A stretch of DNA of 64,000 bases. Origin: Actinobacteria bacterium IMCC26077 (GTDB taxonomy: Bacteria; Actinomycetota; Actinomycetes; Nanopelagicales; Nanopelagicaceae). Positions 7,389 to 16,622 of this stretch are shown piece by piece; within the stretch, counting starts at the first letter, position 1; each line of letters opens with the position of its first letter. Position numbers and translations under genes: made by a program. The DNA is taken from NCBI GenBank assembly GCA_002284915.1, contig CP015606.1, positions 806,001 to 870,000 of the forward strand, given 5' to 3'. Under the pieces are notes generated by a model that did not search any database, was not told the origin of the DNA, and was given only the letters and a program-made list of their open reading frames with translations.

Positions 7389-8854
7389 CTCTCCCGCTGT
7401 TTCGTAAGGAGCGCGCGTTGTTCTTCGATAAATAGCTGGTAATGACGTAGCCCATAATCAAGGTCGGCAGCGGTGGGGTGGTGTACCTCTCCAGAGACAG
7501 AGAGCTTCGCCGTGCTTTGCGAGATGCTTTGCGTGAGCATGGCATCGGCAAGAATTGCAGCTCCACGACAAGTGATCTCTGGATCGTCGACTATTCGTAA
7601 TGATTGCCCCATAGTTCGCAAGCGTGTGGCTAGCCAACGCGAGTCATTTCCCGCTTTGCCGCTCAATACGATCTCGCGAGCAGCAGCGCCAGTTCGCTCC
7701 TGGCTTAATTCGAGCACCTGTCGCTCGGCGAACGAGATTCCCTCCATCGTTGCGCGCGCAAAAGCTCCAGCGCCATGAGCGACGGAGATATTTGTGAAGC
7801 TTCCTCGAATATCACTTCGCCAGAGCGGCGCGCGCTCACCTGCGATGTATGGAAGATAGGTAGGAACGCTTGCGCTGGTATCTCCATCACCACGAGCAAT
7901 TAATTCATTCTCGGTCACTCCGAATAATTTCGCAGCCCATGAGATGGAACCGCCACTCATCTGCGTCGGACCAAAGGTAACTGGATAAGGTGCGCAACTC
8001 TCAGGAATTACATAGAGCGGTTGATCTTCATACGGCTCAGTTGCGCTCGAACTTCCAACGATGGCAGATGTCCCAGTGATGATAAAAGATGTCGGTTTGG
8101 TAAAGACACCGAGTGCGAGCATTCCGCACATGGCATCCGACCAACCGATGCTCACTGGTATCCCGTGCGGAATTCCAAATTTCGAAGCCGCCTCTCGAGT
8201 GGTTTTGCCCCTACTGGCGAAACCATCGCGAAGTTCCGGCACGACGTTGGTATCCCAACCGATGAAGCCGAGCAGGTTGCTCAGTGGTTGTTGGGTGCGC
8301 ACATTGCATAGGCCTTTCGTTGACCACGGATCTGAAAGCGCCACTCCGGTAAGAGCGAAGCCAAGAAAATCCTTTGGTTGCAGTAGCCAGCGCGTTCGCT
8401 CGGCAATATCTGGTCGATGACGTCGCAACCAGAACGCTTTCGCTGCGGTGGTCGATGGCGCCCATGGCAGTGAGGTGCCAACGATCTCCTGCGGATTCCC
8501 AAATCTCTCCGCTAATTGATCTGCTTCGACTCTTGCTCGATTGTCTTGCCAGATCATTACCGGCGCAGTTGGTAGACCATGGATGTCGATAGGAACCAGT
8601 GATGGCGTGTGGCCAGAGAGGCCAATTGCCTGCACGCGATGAATGAGTGCGCTCGATTGTAGGTCTGCTGCAATAAGTTCAATGAGCGCCGAGGAGTAGT
8701 CATTGGCATCTTGCTCAACATATTCGCCATTATTTCCATGGCGTGCAAGCGCGAGGGGAACTTCGTACTTTGCGAGAATCTCGCCACGTCCGCTGAGAAA
8801 TATCCCTTTAAGCGACGAGGTGCCGATATCTAAGCCCAGAATCACCTCGTCCAT
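7385..8854 (-). CDS. FGGY-family carbohydrate kinase (xylulokinase-like)
   Basis: ATP-dependent sugar or polyol kinase of 489 residues. The N-terminal ATPase fold begins with LGLDIGTSSLKGIFL; IWQDNRARVEA is the XylB-type substrate loop, and the second half has IITGTSAIVGS and LSGKAGNDSRWL. XylB-like enzymes phosphorylate D-xylulose, but FGGY kinases vary, so the sugar is not assigned. An upstream in-frame ATG at 8896 would add 14 residues with no family resemblance, so the ATG at 8854 was chosen. Transcribed divergently from dxr, with 59 bp between starts, and upstream of gabT on the same strand. Confidence 0.85.
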   Translation of the reverse strand: MDEVILGLDIGTSSLKGIFLSGRGEILAKYEVPLALARHGNNGEYVEQDANDYSSALIELIAADLQSSALIHRVQAIGLSGHTPSLVPIDIHGLPTAPVMIWQDNRARVEADQLAERFGNPQEIVGTSLPWAPSTTAAKAFWLRRHRPDIAERTRWLLQPKDFLGFALTGVALSDPWSTKGLCNVRTQQPLSNLLGFIGWDTNVVPELRDGFASRGKTTREAASKFGIPHGIPVSIGWSDAMCGMLALGVFTKPTSFIITGTSAIVGSSSATEPYEDQPLYVIPESCAPYPVTFGPTQMSGGSISWAAKLFGVTENELIARGDGDTSASVPTYLPYIAGERAPLWRSDIRGSFTNISVAHGAGAFARATMEGISFAERQVLELSQERTGAAAREIVLSGKAGNDSRWLATRLRTMGQSLRIVDDPEITCRGAAILADAMLTQSISQSTAKLSVSGEVHHPTAADLDYGLRHYQLFIEEQRALLTKQRES

Positions 8855-8913
8855 AGCTGAATACTGATGAATGCTGAGGTGATAAATCAACTGCAAACTG
8901 GGAAGATAGCGCC

Positions 8914-10092
8914 ATGGTCGCTAGCCCCCGCTCTGTGGTGATTCTGGGTTCGACCGGCTCAATTGGCAGGCAGGCCCTTGATGTGATCGGGCGCAATCCA
9001 GAGCTCTTCTCAGTCGCCGCATTAGCTGCGGGAGGCGCAAACGTGTCGCTACTGATTGAGCAGGCGCGACGATTCAAACCATCTGTTGTCGGTGTGGCCG
9101 CGGGAGATCGGGAGCAATTGGCAGCGGCATTGCCCGGCATCGAGGTAATCATCGCGCCGAACGCTGCCGAGGAGATTGCTGCAATCCCTGCCGATGTCAC
9201 GCTTAATGCGATCACTGGATCAATCGGATTACTCCCGACTATTGCTGCATTGAACGTTGGTAACGCTCTCGCGCTGGCGAATAAGGAATCGTTAGTCGCT
9301 GGTGGACCATTGGTTACCGCAAGGGCAAAGCCCGGGCAACTTATAGCAGTGGACTCTGAACATTCCGCGCTTGCACAGGCGATGCGAAGCGGTGCTACTA
9401 AAGAGATTGCTCGAATGATACTTACTGCTAGTGGTGGACCTTTTAGATTGCGTAGTGATCTTGGAGATATCACCGTTGCGCAAGCGCTCAATCATCCCAC
9501 CTGGAATATGGGGCCAGTAGTCACGGTAAATTCGGCGACGCTTGTTAACAAAGGGCTAGAGATTATCGAAGCCCATTTTCTCTTTGGAATTCCATATGCA
9601 GCGATCGAAGCTGTGATTCATCCGCAATCTATCGTTCATTCGATGGTGGAATTCGTTGATGGCTCGCTCATCGCGCAAGCGAGCCCGCCTGATATGACCT
9701 TGCCAATCTCACTCGCTCTCAACTGGCCAAATCGCGTATCAGCCGCTATCCCTCCTTTAGATTGGTCTATGCGTCACATCTGGGAATTCGAACCGATTGA
9801 TAGCCAACGTTTTCCAGCGGTAGACCTTGCTCGAAGATGCGGTGAAGTCGGTGGGGGAGCGCCAGCGGCATTTAACGCTGCCAATGAAGAGGCAGTCGAA
9901 GCCTTCATCAGAGAGCGAATCACATTTACCGATATCGTCGAGATTGTCGATGAAGTCTTGATTCAGATTGGCGGCGATGTAAGCGCTGAACTTCGCGATG
10001 TCGATGATGTCAGTGCTGTCGAAGAGAATGCGCGCGCAGTCGCAAATGAATTGATTCGAGGGCGCGAACTGCGAAAGCGAGGATCAGCATGA
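8914..10092 (+). CDS. dxr: 1-deoxy-D-xylulose 5-phosphate reductoisomerase
   Basis: Cytoplasmic NADPH enzyme making 2-C-methyl-D-erythritol 4-phosphate, the first committed step of the MEP isoprenoid pathway. It has 392 residues, normal for the family. The NADPH-binding start is VVILGSTGSIGRQALDVI; NKESLVAGG and VDSEHSAL hold catalytic metal-site residues, followed by SGGPFR and HPTWNMG. The stop overlaps the start of the site-2 protease gene (ATGA). The order dxr-rseP-ispG-GNAT-proS is the standard actinobacterial arrangement. Confidence 0.97.
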   Translation: MVASPRSVVILGSTGSIGRQALDVIGRNPELFSVAALAAGGANVSLLIEQARRFKPSVVGVAAGDREQLAAALPGIEVIIAPNAAEEIAAIPADVTLNAITGSIGLLPTIAALNVGNALALANKESLVAGGPLVTARAKPGQLIAVDSEHSALAQAMRSGATKEIARMILTASGGPFRLRSDLGDITVAQALNHPTWNMGPVVTVNSATLVNKGLEIIEAHFLFGIPYAAIEAVIHPQSIVHSMVEFVDGSLIAQASPPDMTLPISLALNWPNRVSAAIPPLDWSMRHIWEFEPIDSQRFPAVDLARRCGEVGGGAPAAFNAANEEAVEAFIRERITFTDIVEIVDEVLIQIGGDVSAELRDVDDVSAVEENARAVANELIRGRELRKRGSA

Positions 10093-11285
10093 GCGGAGCA
10101 GGAGCAATCGGCATTCTCGTCTTCATCGTGGCCATGCTCTTGTCGATCATGATCCACGAGTGGGGTCACTACATCACTGCACGGAAATTCGGAATGAAAG
10201 TCACTGAATTCTTCCTCGGATTCGGGCCGCGGCTCTGGTCGACTCAACGAGGTGAGACTGAGTTTGGTATCAAGGCGATTCCCGCGGGAGGTTATTGCCG
10301 AATCGTTGGTATGACACCAGCTGAACCGCTCGCCGAGGGAGATGGCGCACGGGCATTTTATAAATCGAGCACCGCTCGACGGTTAGTCGTTCTCGGCGCC
10401 GGTTCGTTCCTCCACTTTGTTATAGCCTTTTTTATTCTGCTCCTATTCTTTGCTGCAGTTGGCGTGCCCCAGCAATCCACTCGACTTGATCAAGTGCTTC
10501 CATGTATAACGAGTGGAAGAGCAGAGTGCACTGACGCTGACCCCATCTCGCCCGCAGCGAGGGCTGGTTTACAGAGTGGCGATGATATTCGCGCTATTGA
10601 TGGGAAGAAGATCAACTCGTGGGAAGAGGTAGGGGCAGCCATTCGCTCCGGCGTCAACAAGGAATTGACCTTTACCATCCTTCGCGCCGGCGATGAGCTC
10701 GAGCTCGTGGTAACGCCTACCCGCTTTTCCAGTGAAGGGAAAACTTTTGGAATCATCGGGGTTACCAGTGAGCGCGAAGTAAAGCGATATCCGATTCATT
10801 CGGCGGTAGCACAATCGGGGAGCGAGATTAATAACCTCCTCAAAGGTAGCGTCCGAGCGCTCGTTGCTTTACCGAGCAAGATTCCCGCGCTCTTTGGGGC
10901 GACCTTCAATGGCAGCGAACGCGATCCAGAGGGGCTCGTTGGCGTAGTGGGTGTTGCACGAGTAAGCGGTGAAGCAGCATCCAGTACGAGCGGTTCGCTC
11001 GCTGAGAAGATCGGGTTCTTCCTACTCATTATCGCGAGCCTTAACGTCTTTGTTGGAATATTCAATCTCATTCCATTATTGCCACTCGATGGTGGCCATA
11101 TGGCGGTAGCGATTTTCGATGGATATCGCTCCACACGAGCGAGGCGAAAAGGCCTTCCTGCGCCAACACCATTTGATGTCACAAAGCTGATGCCCATCAC
11201 CTTGGTCGTCATCGCCGTGCTCGCTAGCCTTTCGCTCCTGCTTTTATTTGCAGACATCGTCAACCCGCTCACCCTCAATCAATAG
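10089..11285 (+). CDS. rseP: site-2 intramembrane metalloprotease (RseP/Rip1 family)
   Basis: Membrane zinc protease of the M50 family, 398 residues, which cuts membrane-embedded substrates such as anti-sigma factors in actinobacteria. The zinc motif HEWGH lies in the first membrane helix near residue 19, and the third zinc ligand is in the late helix motif LPLDGGH. A PDZ domain spans about residues 140-215 (AARAGLQSGDDIRAIDGKKI). Hydrophobic helices are at the N-terminus, near residues 100-120, near 310-335, and at the C-terminus. It is translationally coupled to dxr and followed 33 bp later by ispG, as in mycobacteria, where the homologue is Rip1. Confidence 0.95.
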   Translation: MSGAGAIGILVFIVAMLLSIMIHEWGHYITARKFGMKVTEFFLGFGPRLWSTQRGETEFGIKAIPAGGYCRIVGMTPAEPLAEGDGARAFYKSSTARRLVVLGAGSFLHFVIAFFILLLFFAAVGVPQQSTRLDQVLPCITSGRAECTDADPISPAARAGLQSGDDIRAIDGKKINSWEEVGAAIRSGVNKELTFTILRAGDELELVVTPTRFSSEGKTFGIIGVTSEREVKRYPIHSAVAQSGSEINNLLKGSVRALVALPSKIPALFGATFNGSERDPEGLVGVVGVARVSGEAASSTSGSLAEKIGFFLLIIASLNVFVGIFNLIPLLPLDGGHMAVAIFDGYRSTRARRKGLPAPTPFDVTKLMPITLVVIAVLASLSLLLLFADIVNPLTLNQ

Positions 11286-11318
11286 GCAGATCCCTCGAGT
11301 TTCGGGCAAGATAGAGCC

Positions 11319-12458
11319 ATGGTCGACCTAGGAATGCCGGCACCGTTGCCCGCCCCACTTGCTCCGCGCAGAGTTAGTCGACAGATAAAGCTCGGTTCCG
11401 TCCTCGTTGGTGGTGGCGCCCCGGTGAGCGTGCAGTCGATGGCAACCACTCTCACTGCAGATGTGAATTCCACCCTCCAACAGATTGCCGAACTCACAGC
11501 ATCTGGATGTCAGATTGTTCGAGTTGCTGTTCCAAGTCAGGATGATGCCGATGCGCTCGCCGCAATTGCAAAGAAGTCACAGATTCCTGTGGTGGCCGAT
11601 ATTCATTTTCAACCAAAGTACATTTTCGCAGCAATTGATGCTGGTTGCGCGGGAGTGCGAGTCAATCCGGGGAATATCAAACAATTCGATGACAAAGTTA
11701 AAGAGGTAGCGAAAGCTGCTGGAGATGCTGGTATTCCGATACGCATTGGCGTCAATGCTGGCTCACTCGATCCACGATTGCTGAAGAAATACGGCAAGGC
11801 AACTCCAGAGGCGCTCGTGGAGTCAGCGCTCTGGGAGTGCTCGCTTTTCGAAGAGCACGGGTTCACCGATATTAAGATTTCGGTGAAGCATCATGATCCG
11901 GTGACGATGGTTCAGGCATATCGACTCTTGGCGAGTAAATGTGATTACCCATTGCACCTTGGCGTGACTGAGGCCGGACCACTCTTTCAGGGAACGATTA
12001 AATCCGCCGTAGCCTTTGGGATCCTTCTCGCCGAAGGTATCGGAGATACGATCCGCGTCTCGCTCTCTGCTCCACCAGTTGAAGAGGTGAAAGTCGGAAT
12101 CTCTATCCTGGAATCGCTCAACTTACGCCAACGTAAATTAGAAATCGTCTCCTGTCCTTCATGCGGCCGCGCACAAGTAGATGTCTACACATTGGCCGAG
12201 CGAGTGCAAGCAGGATTAGAAGGAATGACCGTTCCGCTTCGAGTGGCAGTCATGGGATGTGTTGTGAATGGACCAGGCGAGGCGCGTGAAGCAGATCTTG
12301 GTGTTGCCTCGGGTAATGGCAAAGGTCAGATTTTCGTTAAGGGAGAGGTAATCAAGACTGTTCCTGAAGCGCAAATTGTCGAAGTGCTCATCGAAGAAGC
12401 GATGCGACTTGCTGAAGAGATGGAGAGTTCCGGAGCGCCAGTAGTCGAAGTTCGATAA
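11319..12458 (+). CDS. ispG: 4-hydroxy-3-methylbut-2-enyl diphosphate synthase
   Basis: Iron-sulfur enzyme of the MEP pathway (GcpE), 379 residues. The TIM-barrel half contains [25 protein letters not shown] and ADIHFQPKY. The C-terminal cluster-binding half has [11 protein letters not shown] and the later Cys in [11 protein letters not shown]. It converts methylerythritol cyclodiphosphate to HMBPP. The ATG at 11319 gives a normal-length N-terminus. Gene order with dxr and rseP is typical of actinobacteria. Confidence 0.97.
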   Translation: MVDLGMPAPLPAPLAPRRVSRQIKLGSVLVGGGAPVSVQSMATTLTADVNSTLQQIAELTASGCQIVRVAVPSQDDADALAAIAKKSQIPVVADIHFQPKYIFAAIDAGCAGVRVNPGNIKQFDDKVKEVAKAAGDAGIPIRIGVNAGSLDPRLLKKYGKATPEALVESALWECSLFEEHGFTDIKISVKHHDPVTMVQAYRLLASKCDYPLHLGVTEAGPLFQGTIKSAVAFGILLAEGIGDTIRVSLSAPPVEEVKVGISILESLNLRQRKLEIVSCPSCGRAQVDVYTLAERVQAGLEGMTVPLRVAVMGCVVNGPGEAREADLGVASGNGKGQIFVKGEVIKTVPEAQIVEVLIEEAMRLAEEMESSGAPVVEVR

Positions 12459-12460
12459 TT

Positions 12461-13267
12461 GTGCTGCAGACTCTTCGAACGAGCGGTTATCCGAGTGATG
12501 TTGATGATTTCCTTCAATCAAAGCCTGAGGCGCATTCGTTTTTAGCTTCACGACTGCACTCTCTCCATGAGCCCTCTCGAAGCATCGCTCTTATTTATCG
12601 AAGCCAAGGAAGAGTCGAAGGTGTTACTTATTTAGGCGCCAATCTCCTGCCAAGCTTTAGCTCACCTGCTGCACTTTTCGCTACCGTCGACTATCTAAAG
12701 TCTCATGCAATAACTTTCTCTTCAATAGTTGGGGAGAGCTACAGCGTCTTTGCCCTGTGGGATCTCCTTAAACCATACATTCCACCGGCCCGCTTGATTC
12801 GCCAGCGACAACCACTCCTTTCAATATCTCGTGAGCCATTGATTGCCTCCGACCTTTTAGTCCGTGCTGCCACTTTGGCAGATCTTGAATTGGTGATCAC
12901 TGCCGGTACTGCGATGTTTATTGGTGAAGTGGGCGAGCCGCCACACGCCAATGATTTTCGAGCTCGAGCGATTGAGTTGATTAATGAGGAGCGCACCTTC
13001 ATTCATCGCGCCGGCGACGAGATCCTGTTTAAGGCAGATATTGGAGCGATTGGTGCAGGTGCGTTCCAGATTCACGGCGTGTGGGTTCCACCGAATCATC
13101 GCGGACGCGGAATTGGTTCGCATGGGATGGCGAGCGTGCTGAGGTTGTCTAAGGGCTTTGCACCTAGGGCCTGTCTCTACGTAAATGATTTCAACCTTGC
13201 AGCCCGCGCCAGCTATAAAAAAGTGGGATTTACCGAAGTGGGAGAGTTCGCCTCAATATTTCTCTGA
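12461..13267 (+). CDS. GNAT acetyltransferase with N-terminal DUF4081 domain
   Basis: Two-domain protein of 268 residues. The first half is the DUF4081-type region and the second a GCN5-type acetyltransferase. Its acetyl-CoA loop is VPPNHRGRGIGSHGMASVL, followed by VNDFNLAARASYKKVGF, which is the typical final strand and helix. The GTG start at 12461 lies two bases after the ispG stop, so it is coupled. Proteins of this build follow ispG in many actinobacteria (Rv2867c in M. tuberculosis); their acceptor substrate is unknown. Function beyond N-acetyl transfer is not assigned. Confidence 0.88.
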   Translation: MLQTLRTSGYPSDVDDFLQSKPEAHSFLASRLHSLHEPSRSIALIYRSQGRVEGVTYLGANLLPSFSSPAALFATVDYLKSHAITFSSIVGESYSVFALWDLLKPYIPPARLIRQRQPLLSISREPLIASDLLVRAATLADLELVITAGTAMFIGEVGEPPHANDFRARAIELINEERTFIHRAGDEILFKADIGAIGAGAFQIHGVWVPPNHRGRGIGSHGMASVLRLSKGFAPRACLYVNDFNLAARASYKKVGFTEVGEFASIFL

Positions 13268-13269
13268 AG

Positions 13270-13275
13270 TAGGCT
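13270..13275 (+). promoter_or_regulatory. candidate -10 element of proS (leaderless)
   Basis: TAGGCT lies six bases before the proS ATG, and no purine-rich Shine-Dalgarno precedes the start. TTCGCC 17 bp upstream (13247-13252) is a weak -35 candidate inside the end of the GNAT gene. Confidence 0.35.
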
Positions 13276-13281
13276 TGCGCC

Positions 13282-15012
13282 ATGCTTCGAATGTCTCAGT
13301 TATTCCTGCGCACGCTTCGCGATGACCCTGCCGATGCTGAGGTTGCCAGTCATAAACTTCTTGTTCGAGCTGGATACATTCGCCGAATTGCCGCTGGAAT
13401 CTACTCGTGGCTCCCATTGGGGTACATCACTCTTCGAAATATTGAACGAATCGTTCGCGAAGAGATGGATAGCGCTGGATTCCAAGAGGTGCACTTCCCA
13501 GCGCTCTTACCGAAAGAACCCTATGAGGCAACCAACCGGTGGAGCGAGTACGGTCCGGATCTCTTTCGCCTTCAAGATCGCCGCGGCGGTGATTATCTTC
13601 TCGGACCGACTCACGAAGAGATGTTCACACTAATGGTCAAAGGGGAGTACTCCTCTTATAAGGATCTCCCGCTAACCATTTATCAAATCCAAACCAAGTA
13701 CCGCGACGAGACCAGACCCCGCAGTGGAATCATTCGCGGCCGTGAATTCGTGATGAAAGATTCCTATTCATTCGATGTCGATGACTCTGGTCTCCAAAAG
13801 TCCTATGACGCACATCGCGATGCCTACATCAAGACTTTCGACCGACTTGGTCTGAAATACTCAATTGTGTCGGCAGTATCGGGTGCAATGGGCGGCTCTG
13901 CCTCTGAAGAGTTTCTCGCCCCATGCGATACCGGCGAAGACACTTATGTGCTCTGCCCCGATTGTGGTTTCGCGGCTAACGTGGAGGCAGTCTCGACAAA
14001 GGTAATCCCTCAAAAGTTTGATGTCGCACCTCCGATTGAAGTTCTTGATACCCCAAATACTCCGACCATTGATTCATTAGTCGAAGTGATGAACTCGAAA
14101 TACCAGGCGAATATCACCGCTGCCAACACGCTAAAAAACATCCTGTTGATTGCAGATGGCGAGGCGATTTGTGTACTTGTTCCTGGAGATCGCGAAGTTG
14201 ATTTAAAGCGGTTGCAGGCCAACCTCGCCGGAGTCCAAGAATTGCGACTCTTTGATGATGATGATTTCGCTAAACGGAAAGATTTCGTCAAGGGTTATGT
14301 TGGTCCGCAAGATGCGAAGCGCTTTGGCATCACACTTTATGCAGACCCACGAATCCAACCAGGGTCCAACTGGATAACCGGAGCGAATCAGCTCAACAAG
14401 CATGCTCGCTATGTCACAGAGGGTCGCGATTTTACGATTGATAAATATGTGGAAGCAGCAGAGGTACGCGCAGGGGATCTTTGTCCACGATGCGATACGC
14501 CAGTGGTCATCGATCGCGCAATCGAAATTGGCCACATCTTCCAGTTGGGTCGTAAGTATGCGCAAAGTCTCGACCTCACGGTCCTCGATAAAGATGGCAA
14601 GCCAGTCGTAGTCACTATGGGCTCATACGGAATCGGAATATCTCGCGCAGTAGCAGCAATCGCTGAACAGACCCATGATGAGTTGGGCTTACGTTGGCCG
14701 CGTGAAGTTGCACCTGCCGATGTGCATATCGTCGCCACTGGCAAAGAGGATGCACCATTTAATAAGGCGCTTGAGCTTGCACAGCAACTTGAAGATGCAG
14801 GCGTCCGAACTCTTGTCGATGATCGAAGAGACCCAAGCGCTGGCGTGAAGTTTAAAGATGCAGAGCTCATTGGAATTCCGGTGGTAGTCGTGGTCGGTAA
14901 AGGTCTAGCCAACGGTGTCATTGAAGTTCGCAACCGGTGGAATAACGAGAAGAATGAAGTGCCTGTCCAGCGGGCGCATTCTGAAATCTTGGCGGTAGTT
15001 AACTCACTCTGA
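13282..15012 (+). CDS. proS: prolyl-tRNA synthetase
   Basis: Class-II aminoacyl-tRNA synthetase, 576 residues, the bacterial type with an editing insertion. Motif 2 is [20 protein letters not shown] near residue 135-154, motif 3 is [14 protein letters not shown] near 445, and the INS editing domain occupies roughly 225-400. It charges tRNA-Pro in the cytoplasm. The start ATG is supported by the conserved [15 protein letters not shown]-terminus. The rimP-nusA operon follows after 41 bp that hold a strong hairpin. Confidence 0.97.
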   Translation: MLRMSQLFLRTLRDDPADAEVASHKLLVRAGYIRRIAAGIYSWLPLGYITLRNIERIVREEMDSAGFQEVHFPALLPKEPYEATNRWSEYGPDLFRLQDRRGGDYLLGPTHEEMFTLMVKGEYSSYKDLPLTIYQIQTKYRDETRPRSGIIRGREFVMKDSYSFDVDDSGLQKSYDAHRDAYIKTFDRLGLKYSIVSAVSGAMGGSASEEFLAPCDTGEDTYVLCPDCGFAANVEAVSTKVIPQKFDVAPPIEVLDTPNTPTIDSLVEVMNSKYQANITAANTLKNILLIADGEAICVLVPGDREVDLKRLQANLAGVQELRLFDDDDFAKRKDFVKGYVGPQDAKRFGITLYADPRIQPGSNWITGANQLNKHARYVTEGRDFTIDKYVEAAEVRAGDLCPRCDTPVVIDRAIEIGHIFQLGRKYAQSLDLTVLDKDGKPVVVTMGSYGIGISRAVAAIAEQTHDELGLRWPREVAPADVHIVATGKEDAPFNKALELAQQLEDAGVRTLVDDRRDPSAGVKFKDAELIGIPVVVVVGKGLANGVIEVRNRWNNEKNEVPVQRAHSEILAVVNSL

Positions 15013-15022
15013 GTTGCGGTAG

Positions 15023-15050
15023 ACTTTCCCTATAACTTCATAGGGAGAGT
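15023..15050 (+). promoter_or_regulatory. 11-bp hairpin covering the rimP ribosome-binding site
   Basis: Bases 15023-15033 pair with 15040-15050 over the loop AACTTC: ten Watson-Crick pairs and one G-U. The 3' arm contains the Shine-Dalgarno GGGAGAG, three bases before the rimP ATG at 15054. The hairpin would hide the ribosome-binding site of the first gene in the rimP-nusA-infB operon. No T-run follows, so it is not an intrinsic terminator. Confidence 0.6.
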
Positions 15051-15053
15051 GCA

Positions 15054-15515
15054 ATGACATCAGTCGAAGGTGCAATTAGAGAAGCGATTTCACCGTTCAT
15101 TACCGATGCGAACCTCTTCCTCGAAGCGTTACAGATTTCCTCGGCAGGAAAACATCGTCTCATTCGAATTCTCGTCGATCGACTAGATCCGCAGACTCCA
15201 CTCTCACTCGATGAAGTTACTGCTATCACAAAACCCATCTCTGAGCGTTTAGATTCATTGACCGAACTCGGTGAGCGACCTTTCACACTTGAGGTTTCTT
15301 CTCCTGGGGTCGATTTCCCACTTACTTTGCCGCGACATTGGGCAAAGAACGTTGGTCGACTTGTCATCGTAACTCTCAAGTCGGGGGAGCAGGCCACCGG
15401 GAGAATCAGTAGCGCCGATGAAGAAGGTGCAACGATCGAGAGTAAAAAAGGTGTTGCCCAGAAGGTTCTGCTAGCAGAGATTGCACAGGCGAATATTGAG
15501 ATTGAATTCAAATGA
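15054..15515 (+). CDS. rimP: ribosome maturation factor RimP
   Basis: Cytoplasmic 30S assembly factor, 153 residues, the usual size. The N-terminal alpha/beta domain contains GKHRLIRILVDR and VTAITKPISERLD. The strand TLEVSSPGVDFPL is the family hallmark, and a Sm-like C-terminal domain follows. It heads the operon rimP-nusA-infB-rbfA-truB-ribF and overlaps nusA by four bases. Its ribosome-binding site lies in a hairpin. Confidence 0.95.
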   Translation: MTSVEGAIREAISPFITDANLFLEALQISSAGKHRLIRILVDRLDPQTPLSLDEVTAITKPISERLDSLTELGERPFTLEVSSPGVDFPLTLPRHWAKNVGRLVIVTLKSGEQATGRISSADEEGATIESKKGVAQKVLLAEIAQANIEIEFK

Positions 15516-16465
15516 CAGTTGATATTCCCTCATTAACAATTCTTGCCCAATCGAATGGCTTAGCTCTAGAAGAGTTGATCCGAAACCTCGAAGTAGCCAT
15601 CAATGAGCGTTACAGCGAGTTACAGGAAGCTGAGCCTGGGGTCCTCTCGCGGATGGATCGGAGTACTGGAGCGGTAACGCTCTACAAAATTGTTGATGGC
15701 GAAGAGGTGGCGGTTGAAGGCCCACCAGAGTTCCCACGGATTGCCACTGGTGTTATTCGAAAGACGCTTAAAGGCAAACTTCGTGAGGTTAAAGATGCCG
15801 AGATAGTTCAAGAGTTCTCCACAACGATTGGTGACTTAGTCTCCGGAGTGGTGCAGCAAGGACGCGACAACAAAGTGATCCTGGTGAACATCGGTCCAGT
15901 AGAGGGGAAGATTCCTCTTCAAGAACAGGTGCCCACCGAGAGTTTTGTTCACGGCGATCGAATTAAGGCGCTAATCGTTGATGTGCGTCAAGGAAATAAA
16001 GGTCCGGAGATCGTCTTATCCCGCACCCATCCCAATCTCATCAAGAAACTCTTCGCGCTCGAAGTTCCAGAGTTAGTCAATGGCGTCGTCGAGATTATGG
16101 GTATTGCTCGCGAAGCTGGTGCGCGGACAAAGATGGCTGTTCGCGCTCATCGCGCCGGGGTTAATCCGAAGGGTTCGTGTATCGGTCCGATGGGAGCTCG
16201 AGTACAAGCGGTGATGAATGAACTCCATGGCGAGAAGATCGACATCGTCGATTGGTCGGAGGATCCGACAACTTTTATCGCTGCCGCTTTGGCGCCATCG
16301 CGAGTGATTAGCTGCGAAGTAGTCGACCCAGAGCGCAAACAGGCAAGGGTGGTGGTTCCTGATTTCCAGCTCTCGCTGGCAATCGGAAAAGATGGCCAAA
16401 ATGCGCGTTTAGCGGCTCGATTAACGGGCTGGCGGATTGATATCCACCCAGATGAGGTAGGCTAA
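15512..16465 (+). CDS. nusA: transcription termination/antitermination protein NusA
   Basis: RNA-polymerase-associated elongation factor, 317 residues: NusA N-terminal domain, S1 domain (about 105-180, [19 protein letters not shown]), then two KH domains ([18 protein letters not shown] and [19 protein letters not shown]). It lacks the acidic repeats of the E. coli protein, as is normal in actinobacteria. The ATG overlaps the rimP stop. In most actinobacteria the next gene is ylxR, but here only a 30-codon remnant-like frame is seen. Confidence 0.96.
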   Translation: MTVDIPSLTILAQSNGLALEELIRNLEVAINERYSELQEAEPGVLSRMDRSTGAVTLYKIVDGEEVAVEGPPEFPRIATGVIRKTLKGKLREVKDAEIVQEFSTTIGDLVSGVVQQGRDNKVILVNIGPVEGKIPLQEQVPTESFVHGDRIKALIVDVRQGNKGPEIVLSRTHPNLIKKLFALEVPELVNGVVEIMGIAREAGARTKMAVRAHRAGVNPKGSCIGPMGARVQAVMNELHGEKIDIVDWSEDPTTFIAAALAPSRVISCEVVDPERKQARVVVPDFQLSLAIGKDGQNARLAARLTGWRIDIHPDEVG

Positions 16466-16469
16466 CGGT

Positions 16470-16562
16470 ATGAATTTCGTCGTGGCTTCGAACTTTTCGA
16501 GCGCTCAGCACCTCACCCGTGCTGCGGGCAGCTCGATCGTCGTTGACGTTCGACTGAAATGA
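16470..16562 (+). pseudogene. 30-codon ORF at the ylxR position, possible ylxR remnant
   Basis: A short frame with ATG at 16470 and TGA at 16560-16562 encodes 30 residues, just after nusA and before infB. This is where the RNA-binding protein gene ylxR (about 90 residues) usually sits. Its segment HLTRAAGSSIVVDVRLK resembles the L-x-R...IVVD-x-R core of YlxR, but the CxGCR motif and the GRGAYL end are missing. No longer frame in the gap restores them. It may be a decayed ylxR, a minimal form, or chance. Confidence 0.35.
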
Positions 16563-16580
16563 GAAAGCAATAGCGGCGAC

Positions 16581-16597
16581 GCGCGTTTAACACGCGC
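16581..16597 (+). promoter_or_regulatory. hairpin in the nusA-infB gap
   Basis: GCGCGT (16581-16586) pairs with ACGCGC (16592-16597) over TTAAC. It lies 26 bases before the infB start; the Shine-Dalgarno GAGGGAGA (16612-16619) stays free. No T-run follows. Confidence 0.35.
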
Positions 16598-16622
16598 CTA
16601 GCCACAAACTAGAGGGAGAAGT

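Noticed and set aside
8855-8896. A longer start for the FGGY kinase
   Set aside because: The extra 14 residues have no family similarity; the kinase fold begins right after the ATG at 8854.
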